Source: CAZJZH01 sp964550465
GTDB taxonomy: Bacteria; Patescibacteriota; Patescibacteriia; JACRDY01
Direction of reading: 5' to 3'
Assembly: GCA_964550465.1 (NCBI GenBank)
Contig: CAZJZH010000028.1
Location: 1 to 14,187, forward strand
DNA length: 14,187 nucleotides
Part shown: in pieces, positions 8,587-14,187 of the stretch
How positions within the stretch are numbered: position 1 is the stretch's first letter
How the letters are laid out: the number at the start of each line of letters is the position of its first letter
The notes under the pieces: generated by a model
The model's input: the letters and a program-made list of their open reading frames with translations, nothing else
Told to the model about the DNA's origin: nothing
The model's database searches: none
Program-made: the position numbers and the translations under genes

Positions 8587-9305
8587 AATTCTCTCACATG
8601 ATTGATTAATTTTTCTAAGTACATATCGTGTATACTTTCATCGGCATGTAACCAATCAGAAAAATTTTCAGGGTATTCGTATCTATATTGATCTATAAAA
8701 CTATCGTAAGGTTCGAAGAATGTATCAAACGGAAAAATATCTTTCATATGTTTCCATGAAAACGAATTCCACATTGCTTCATCCATTTTTGCACAACTAC
8801 TAAATTGTATGTAGTCTATGCCAAGCGATTTCAGTGTTCTGTCTAATGTTATAATATTTATTATACGTCTGTATCGGCCAAAGTCAAAATCGGTATAATA
8901 AAGCTGTAATGCTTTGAACCAGTTTTGAAAATTTGGACCTGTTCCATCTTTATAAAAAGGTTTCCAGTCACACCCATTAGCCCAATGAAAGTGTTCCCCT
9001 TGCCAAGTAAATTCTATTCGTTCGTCAGTACTCCACCCGATCATTATTAACAAGTCTTTCGGATCTCTTCCTTGATGTACCCAATTGACTGCAAACTCTA
9101 TTGTAGAGCGATATATAAATTCATTGCTGCCGCCGGGTACAGCACTGTTTATGTAATTCAGTTTAAATGTTTCCGCAAACTTACCAGGAAAGGCTTTAGA
9201 CAGTGATCCAACACTTCTTTCTGTTTTTCCTGCGCCCTCGATTTCGCTTCCAGCTAGATGAGAGCATCCTGCAACAAACAAATATTTTTTATTATCTATC
9301 ACCAT
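8583..9305 (-). CDS. SGNH/GDSL-like hydrolase or acyltransferase
   Basis: A 240-residue protein with the block order of SGNH hydrolases. After a short beta strand (KKYLFVAG) comes GCSH, with Ser15 as candidate nucleophile in place of the usual GDS. NSAVPGGSN at 53-61 fits block II. DLLIMIGWSTDER at 84-96 fits the block III strand, but the block III Asn is not seen. DWLHADESIHDMYLEKL near 217-233 fits the C-terminal D-x-x-H block (Asp217, His220). Family members cleave or transfer esters, such as O-acetyl groups on glycans. No signal peptide is present, so it acts in the cytoplasm or on an intracellular product. ATG 9305 overlaps the upstream TGA as ATGGTGA, with GGAG nine bases before it. The motifs support the fold; loss of activity is possible. 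Confidence 0.7.
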   Translation of the reverse strand: MVIDNKKYLFVAGCSHLAGSEIEGAGKTERSVGSLSKAFPGKFAETFKLNYINSAVPGGSNEFIYRSTIEFAVNWVHQGRDPKDLLIMIGWSTDERIEFTWQGEHFHWANGCDWKPFYKDGTGPNFQNWFKALQLYYTDFDFGRYRRIINIITLDRTLKSLGIDYIQFSSCAKMDEAMWNSFSWKHMKDIFPFDTFFEPYDSFIDQYRYEYPENFSDWLHADESIHDMYLEKLINHVREL

Positions 9306-10615
9306 TTTAATCTACTCCACAGCAATGGTAAACTGGTCTCAATACTTTGTCCTCGCTTTTTATCTAGCAATTCAGTGTATTGTCTGAATATTTTCATCTG
9401 ATGTTCTGAGTCGTCGTTGACGTTGCTATCGTCTAGTGCATTGATAAGGCCCAACACACTTTGTTTATTGCGCTCATCATCGTCAAAGTATGTGCTGTCA
9501 TGCAACCACTCATGTAAGCGTAGCTGTGCTTCTCTCCTAATTTCTTTAGGCAAGTTTCTTATGTCTAAACATTTTGGATAATTGTTCAATAGGAAACTTA
9601 TATCTATTCTTCTGCCACTGTAATTAGTAATTTCTTCTGCGTAGTCAAGTAGTTTAGTAATGTCCAATATGTTGTATATTTGTACAACTGGACTAAAAAG
9701 TATATTACCTACAACTTCAGATTTTGCATAATCTCTTATATGTCTGTCAACAATATCCCATCGGCTTCCGCTTCTGATATAGTCGTTAGTAGCTCCGTAT
9801 CCGTCAACACTCAAACACATTAATACACTTTTAAATTTTTCTACGAGAGTTAAAAATCTGGGTTGTATGTTTGTCATATTACTGTTGAATACAAGGTCTA
9901 CATTTTTAGCTATGTCTAGCTCAACACACTTCTCTAAAATCCAATAAACCCGCTGAATAATGGTTGGTTCCCCTCCAGTAAAATATAATCTGTTGACATT
10001 GGGTAACCATTTTTCAACTGTAGCCAAGAACCCAGGATCATCGAACCAAGGCTGAGTGTAATCACTAAAGTCGCCCCAATGACTTGTTTTAACGATAAAC
10101 TCTCGTTCTTCTTCTGTATAGAGGTCTTCATCTTTTAATTCCTTATAAATTGCACTGCTGTTTTGACTTTGGCACATTCTGCAACGCAAGTTACACAGTG
10201 TGCCTAATCTAAAATCTAAGTACTGCGGTGCTTCTTCTACAACATAGTCATTGTCTATGCTTTTATCAACAATTTCTTTTATTTGTTCTGCATTCCAGTG
10301 AAAGCCCATCCAATCTTTGATATAATTTTCTCTATAACTAGGAATACCTAATTTTTCTAAATCATAACAAGGCTCACAACCTTCTACCTGTTCGCCTTCT
10401 ATCATTTGGCGTCTTATTTTTCTATAGTGATTATTATTCCACACTGTAGAAATATCATCACCTTTATTTAACATCAGTATACTACCATCGTCATTTTTTA
10501 TTTGGCCATTAGCAACACAGCAAAAATTTACTGTACTACTCGGCTGTGTCATCACATGTATCCATGGGTACGGACAAAATGTTTTACTGTATGTCATATC
10601 TATTTCGTACCTCAT
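9299..10615 (-). CDS. N-terminal-twitch radical SAM protein (third complete paralogue)
   Basis: 438 residues. Radical SAM enzymes use a 4Fe-4S cluster to cleave S-adenosylmethionine into a 5'-deoxyadenosyl radical. The cluster motif CNLRCRMC is at 141-148, and TGGEP at 213-217 fits the SAM-contacting GGE motif. Ahead of the core is a cysteine-rich N-terminal region: Cys14 in FCPYPWIH, Cys32-Cys33, and Cys80/Cys83 in CEPC. This is the pattern of twitch (half-SPASM) auxiliary-cluster domains, placed N-terminally in this family. The C-terminal part ends SIETSLPLLWSRLKW. The start at ATG 10615 forms an ATGA overlap with the gene upstream; an internal ATG at 10597 is an alternative. The substrate is unknown. 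It is a divergent paralogue of the genes at 10612-11856 and 11828-13138. Confidence 0.92.
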   Translation of the reverse strand: MRYEIDMTYSKTFCPYPWIHVMTQPSSTVNFCCVANGQIKNDDGSILMLNKGDDISTVWNNNHYRKIRRQMIEGEQVEGCEPCYDLEKLGIPSYRENYIKDWMGFHWNAEQIKEIVDKSIDNDYVVEEAPQYLDFRLGTLCNLRCRMCQSQNSSAIYKELKDEDLYTEEEREFIVKTSHWGDFSDYTQPWFDDPGFLATVEKWLPNVNRLYFTGGEPTIIQRVYWILEKCVELDIAKNVDLVFNSNMTNIQPRFLTLVEKFKSVLMCLSVDGYGATNDYIRSGSRWDIVDRHIRDYAKSEVVGNILFSPVVQIYNILDITKLLDYAEEITNYSGRRIDISFLLNNYPKCLDIRNLPKEIRREAQLRLHEWLHDSTYFDDDERNKQSVLGLINALDDSNVNDDSEHQMKIFRQYTELLDKKRGQSIETSLPLLWSRLKW

Positions 10616-11856
10616 TTGCTATTATGTTTATCTACTAGTTTTATAACGTCCATAGTATCTATCAGTTCCATTGCACTTTCGTGTTTAAAATATGGCGCTA
10701 AGTGATCCCACAGTTCTGGGAACGTTCTTGCAAAACTTTCTCCCCTATACCGATCACTAAAACTTGTTTGTCGAACAAATTCATCCATATAGCCATAGTA
10801 ATTTTCTTGATTCATAAAATTTAATGTGCTTTGTATTCTGTGATCCGGATGATCTTTAAATTTTTCTGTTATAGCAGATTTTACTTTTTCTGGTAAAGCC
10901 TTAGGGCTGATATGTTGAGGAACATATACCATATTAAAATGTATTTCTGAATCGATATCATGTTGCTGTTGATATTGTAACAATTCATCCATGTACATTA
11001 TATTAAATAAGCTCACTGTATAAAAAATATTTGTTCTTATACCCGGTGTAGATTTGAACTTTTTGTAATTTTCTATTACGTCATCGAATTTTTGTGGATG
11101 TCTAATATAATTAAATCTTTCACCTACGCCGTCTATACTAAAGAACACTTGCACATCTTTAAATTGTTGTAACAAACTAATATACTTTTCTGGGTATATA
11201 GATCCGTTCGTATTGTAACTGATAGATATATCCTTGGCACGCCCTTTGTCAGCAAGTGTTTGTAATATATCAAAATGTCGCTTAATTAAAAATGGCTCAC
11301 CGCCAAAGAACTCCAAGCTCTCCACTTCTTCGATTTGCTGTTCTATGTCGTTCCAAAACTCTTCGTTTAATTCAGGCCAACGACCTAGTCTACCCATAAG
11401 ATGTGCAAACTGATTAGTGTTACCGTCACGCTCTATTTCTTCTGGCACCCATTGGCTACTTGCAAACCCAGTACAAATCCTGCACTTGGTGTTACAGATA
11501 TTTCCTAATTTTAAATCCATACTTTTAGGTTTAACATGATCTAAATTGTCTACATGGTGTGCAAACTTTTTTAACTCTCTAAGACGCTTACTTTCAATAC
11601 CCGCCGACTCTTCGTTCCAACAATTATAGCATGCTTTTGGTTTTTCTCCTGCTAAAAAGTCTGCCTTTAAGTTAGCTAACCATTCGCTGTTCCAAGCATC
11701 TTTTAAAGTATTACCATCTGCTAGATTAATACCCGGTGCTGTTTCTTGCATCACACAACAAACACCGACCTCTCCGTTAGTTCGTGCTTCCTGATTGATC
11801 CAAGGTAATATACAAAAGTGTTCAGGTCTAGTACTCATTGTCTCTGTCTTCTTCAT
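10612..11856 (-). CDS. N-terminal-twitch radical SAM protein (second complete paralogue)
   Basis: 414 residues from ATG 11856. A start at ATG 11838 would give 408 residues, an 11-base overlap and an AGAG just upstream, so it is equally credible. The N-terminal cysteines are Cys15 (FCILPWI), Cys33-Cys34 (VGVCCV) and Cys76/Cys79 (CYNC). The radical SAM cluster motif CNTKCRIC is at 121-128, with FGGEP at 184-188. SIDGVGERFNYIRHP is a typical core strand of the family. The C-terminal region has FNMVYVPQHISPKALP and ARTFPELW, which closely match the partial gene at the right edge of the window. The spacing between N-terminal cysteines is the same as in the third paralogue for C-x17-CC and one residue different for the last pair. 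The substrate is unknown. Confidence 0.92.
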   Translation of the reverse strand: MKKTETMSTRPEHFCILPWINQEARTNGEVGVCCVMQETAPGINLADGNTLKDAWNSEWLANLKADFLAGEKPKACYNCWNEESAGIESKRLRELKKFAHHVDNLDHVKPKSMDLKLGNICNTKCRICTGFASSQWVPEEIERDGNTNQFAHLMGRLGRWPELNEEFWNDIEQQIEEVESLEFFGGEPFLIKRHFDILQTLADKGRAKDISISYNTNGSIYPEKYISLLQQFKDVQVFFSIDGVGERFNYIRHPQKFDDVIENYKKFKSTPGIRTNIFYTVSLFNIMYMDELLQYQQQHDIDSEIHFNMVYVPQHISPKALPEKVKSAITEKFKDHPDHRIQSTLNFMNQENYYGYMDEFVRQTSFSDRYRGESFARTFPELWDHLAPYFKHESAMELIDTMDVIKLVDKHNSK

Positions 11857-13138
11857 AGTAAGGTCGTAACTCTTCTAATTCAGGAAATACATCGAAAATG
11901 TTTTCAGATCTAAACCTATCCATTTCTTTACATTCCTGCATACTGTCTACTAATAAATGAGTATCGTCTCCGTCTAGGAACTGATGCAGACTTTGGAAAG
12001 TTTGTGTAGCTCGACCCACTGTGTCTTTATCTTCTATAAACTTTAATGTTTCTCTTATCTGCCTTTGGGCCTCCTTACGCATATGTTCAGGAAGAACAGT
12101 AGCTCTGTGATTCCATTTGCCTAATAAAATGTTTACTCCGAAGTCCTTTGGCTCTATGAATCCAATATCAATAAGTTCTCTATAAAAACTACATACATCT
12201 AAAACATTAAACATACTTACAGTACAACTGATATTAAAATCTTTTTCTGGTATTTCTCTTTTCATGCGCCATCTATTTTCTAGAGTATCGCTCCACACTG
12301 TCCCTTTACGCAAGTATTCTGCTTTTTTACCTGCTGCATCTAAACTTGCGCCAACACTTACTTCGTCAAAATGTTTCCATAACTCGATTGCGTCTTGATC
12401 TTTGTAGGTTAATTTACTAAAGTTAGTGTTGTAGAAGACTCTCATCGGTGTGTCTCTTTTTGTTCGACCCATTTCAACGAGCTTGTTCATGATATACCAG
12501 TGCTCATCCATAATTAATGGCTCGCCGCCTGCCCAGTATATTTTCTCAATAGTATGAATATATGGATCGAACTGCTCCATAAAACTTGCATTACCTTTAC
12601 GAATTTGCTTAATTGCTTCATCAGGTGTTCGATTAAATTTACTATCTACAGCATCCTGAAACCATTGGCTACTTAAATCTGGTCCGCATGTTCGGCATCT
12701 CATATTACAAATATTACTAAATCTAATATCCAAATATGTAAGATGGACATCTTCTACAGTTCCGTCTTCTTCTGTTGTTTGGACTACGTCAATTCTGGAC
12801 TGATTCAGATCATCTTTTTCGAAAACAAAATCGTCGTTACTGCGTTTCCTTAGTGTACTATGCCCTAGTGCTTCTAGTTCATAACAACGATTGCAGTTCG
12901 AGTTTTTCTTATTGTTTAGCATATCTAAGCGAATTTTTTTCATCGAATCGCTGTTGTAACACTCGTCTAAGTCCATTTCGTTTAGATTGCCAATAGGAGT
13001 ATGCTGTTCGCTTAAACAACATGTAAACACTCTGCCGTCTGGCCAAGGATGCATGTGCACCCACGGCAAAATACAAAAAGCCTCGCCGTTTGCTAAATCT
13101 TTTATTTCTTGTTTTGTTTTATTAATCTTATTACCCAT
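11828..13138 (-). CDS. N-terminal-twitch radical SAM protein (first complete paralogue)
   Basis: 436 residues from ATG 13138, which has GGGA nine bases upstream and overlaps the desaturase by 37 bases. The frame is open further up, with starts at ATG 13153 and GTG 13162 (444 residues, AGGGTG upstream), so the start is uncertain. Numbered from GTG 13162, the N-terminal cysteines are Cys30 (FCILPWVHMHPWPDG), Cys48-Cys49 and Cys90/Cys93 (CNRC). The cluster motif CNMRCRTC is at 152-159 and AGGEP at 211-215. The FCILPW motif is shared with the next gene downstream. The stop TAG lies inside the start region of that gene, and TGA follows in the same frame one codon later. A cytoplasmic iron-sulfur enzyme of unknown substrate is the best call. 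Confidence 0.92.
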   Translation of the reverse strand: MGNKINKTKQEIKDLANGEAFCILPWVHMHPWPDGRVFTCCLSEQHTPIGNLNEMDLDECYNSDSMKKIRLDMLNNKKNSNCNRCYELEALGHSTLRKRSNDDFVFEKDDLNQSRIDVVQTTEEDGTVEDVHLTYLDIRFSNICNMRCRTCGPDLSSQWFQDAVDSKFNRTPDEAIKQIRKGNASFMEQFDPYIHTIEKIYWAGGEPLIMDEHWYIMNKLVEMGRTKRDTPMRVFYNTNFSKLTYKDQDAIELWKHFDEVSVGASLDAAGKKAEYLRKGTVWSDTLENRWRMKREIPEKDFNISCTVSMFNVLDVCSFYRELIDIGFIEPKDFGVNILLGKWNHRATVLPEHMRKEAQRQIRETLKFIEDKDTVGRATQTFQSLHQFLDGDDTHLLVDSMQECKEMDRFRSENIFDVFPELEELRPYYEEDRDNEY

Positions 13139-13875
13139 GCGTTCAAATCCCATTCCCACCACTTTTCACCCTGTATGTAATTCTTAGGATTGTTATGGTG
13201 ATTATTGTGCCAGCCTTCGCCTAATGTTATTAAATTAACGATATGATGATTTCTACTTTTATCGTTTGTGTTGTAACTTCTATACCCTAACCATGCAAGA
13301 CCTTTTCCATGTCCCCAAGTGTTAAATGCTCCGGTTGCCCAAACACACAGGCTTGCTGGAACTAAGTATGCGTAAAGTATAAGTATTGGGTCTATCAATA
13401 TTAACAATAAATTATACGTTATGATGTACAAGAAAAAGTATTTATGTGAATTCATAACGCCCTTGTTCTTAATCCAGTCTTTTGCTAATTTGAGATCCCA
13501 TCGTCCTGTATCAGTTAAGCCCAGTGTCCAGCTATCCCATAAACTCATATGATGTGGACTATGTGGATCTAAGTCTTTATCTGTATGCCTATGGTGTTCT
13601 CTATGAGTCACAATATAGCCAAACACACTACTCACACTGGCTAATGTTGCACTTATTAATAGAATATTTTCCCAAAACTTGCTTGTCGTAAAAGTTTTGT
13701 GCGCAAAGTATCTGTGTTGCCCTACGCTGTTTCCTATACTAGCGAACCATATGTAGACGCCTAATGATACCCACCAATAATTATTGGGACCTAACACCAA
13801 AGCTGTGAATAGACCCAAGTGCATTATCCAACGCAGGATAACTAGTTTAGGTCTAGTAAATGCTAGTATGTCCAC
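13102..13875 (-). CDS. Membrane fatty acid desaturase, delta-9 type
   Basis: 257 residues from GTG 13875, chosen because GGTGGAG lies just upstream (GGTGGAGAATA-GTG). It overlaps the preceding radical SAM gene by 23 bases. The three histidine boxes of the di-iron membrane desaturases are present: HRYFAH at 54-59, HREHH at 91-95 and HNNHH at 223-227. The last follows the family signature LTLGEGW, and WWEWD sits near the C-terminus. Hydrophobic segments near 12-50, 70-88 and 142-178 fit a protein of the inner membrane. These enzymes insert a cis double bond in an acyl chain using oxygen and an electron donor. At 257 residues it is at the short end for the family and has no fused cytochrome b5. 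Phage copies of such genes are known. Here it splits a run of radical SAM paralogues. Confidence 0.95.
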   Translation of the reverse strand: MDILAFTRPKLVILRWIMHLGLFTALVLGPNNYWWVSLGVYIWFASIGNSVGQHRYFAHKTFTTSKFWENILLISATLASVSSVFGYIVTHREHHRHTDKDLDPHSPHHMSLWDSWTLGLTDTGRWDLKLAKDWIKNKGVMNSHKYFFLYIITYNLLLILIDPILILYAYLVPASLCVWATGAFNTWGHGKGLAWLGYRSYNTNDKSRNHHIVNLITLGEGWHNNHHNNPKNYIQGEKWWEWDLNAWVIRLIKQNKK

Positions 13876-14187
13876 TATTCTCCACCATAGACACTAGGTC
13901 AGTAAAAGTATTTCTCCAATTGCTGTTATCGTTTACATCAAGAAGATCGTTATAACGACAAAACTGCTCCCATTTTAATTCGTTCCAATCGTCATTGTTA
14001 TACATACTAAGCAGAGTTCCTAGTTTATGATCATTCCCCATCGATTCTCTAAACTTTGCATGTATTAATTTTCTTGTGCTGGGTGGTATTACTGCAGGGC
14101 TTAAATAATCGGGGTCGTACACAAAGTTCATGTCGACTTCAATTCCTATTTCTGCTGCCCAAGCAATGAATTCAGGAAGTGTAGCAT
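13853..14187 (-). CDS. Radical SAM protein, C-terminal fragment (continues beyond the window)
   Basis: The frame is open to the right edge, so ATG 14131 is not a believable start. Reading in from the edge gives TLPEFIAWAAEIGIEVDMNF, then VYDPDYLSPAVIPPSTRKLI. This aligns with the C-terminal part of the second complete paralogue (FNMVYVPQHISPKALP with similar downstream spacing), and the tail NSNWRNTFTDLVSM parallels its ARTFPELW region. I infer a fourth N-terminal-twitch radical SAM protein whose cluster motif lies outside the window. It ends at TAG 13853, with TAA in the same frame two codons on. It shares 23 bases with the desaturase, whose ribosome site lies inside this gene. Confidence 0.75.
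   Translation of the reverse strand, partial: ATLPEFIAWAAEIGIEVDMNFVYDPDYLSPAVIPPSTRKLIHAKFRESMGNDHKLGTLLSMYNNDDWNELKWEQFCRYNDLLDVNDNSNWRNTFTDLVSMVENSGHTSIY

Noticed and set aside
9934..10131. Alternative minus-strand frame of 65 residues
   Set aside because: It lies wholly inside the third complete radical SAM gene, which has intact motifs in its own frame.
13137..13165. tRNA T-loop-like GTTCAAATCC
   Set aside because: The flanking bases do not form a T stem and no anticodon arm or acceptor stem is visible; it is coding sequence of a radical SAM start region.
1..14187. CRISPR array, insertion sequence or integrase signal
   Set aside because: The repeats present are coding tandem units with no spacer pattern; no transposase, integrase or terminal inverted repeat was seen.

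Overview
This window is AT-rich DNA in which every supported gene lies on the minus strand. It reads from 14187 down to 1 as one uninterrupted, tightly packed polycistron. Neighbouring genes touch or overlap at nearly every junction, often by ATGA or ATGGTGA, and no intergenic stretch is long enough to hold a promoter or terminator. No segment over 300 bases lacks a gene. The compaction and gene content (several N-terminal-twitch radical SAM enzymes, a NodU/CmcH-type carbamoyltransferase, an SGNH-like protein, a fatty acid desaturase, a huge repeat protein with a glycosyltransferase-like C-terminus) suggest the accessory region of a marine tailed phage of T4-like/cyanophage type, or a marine bacterium carrying such a cassette. 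No capsid, terminase, polymerase or ribosomal gene is present, so the host or virus assignment is inference. Two N runs show that this is a draft, probably metagenomic, scaffold.

In order of transcription: (1) 14187-13853, C-terminal fragment of a radical SAM protein that continues beyond the window; (2) 13875-13102, membrane delta-9-type fatty acid desaturase with three histidine boxes; (3-5) 13138-11828, 11856-10612 and 10615-9299, three complete paralogous radical SAM proteins, each with the N-terminal cysteine pattern C-x17-CC-x41/46-C-x2-C followed by the CxxxCxxC cluster motif; (6) 9305-8583, SGNH-like hydrolase; (7) 8586-8368, very acidic 72-residue protein; (8) 8371-6827, carbamoyltransferase; (9) 6843-6586, small CxxC protein; (10) 6584-235, a giant gene of about 20 tandem GT-A-like units ending in one larger, apparently complete glycosyltransferase-like unit; (11) 245 to the left edge, a methyltransferase-like gene broken by an in-frame TAG.

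The giant gene appears as two open frames only because of a 100-N assembly gap. The 55 bases on each side of the gap are identical to two sites 239 bases apart in the neighbouring repeat. Inserting those 239 bases restores one frame, giving a protein of about 2162 residues.

Taken together, the cassette looks like a machine for making or decorating a glycan, lipid or small molecule: glycosyl transfer, carbamoyl transfer, radical chemistry, ester hydrolysis or acyl transfer, acyl-chain desaturation and possibly methylation. That joint role is inferred from co-location; the sequence does not identify the substrate.
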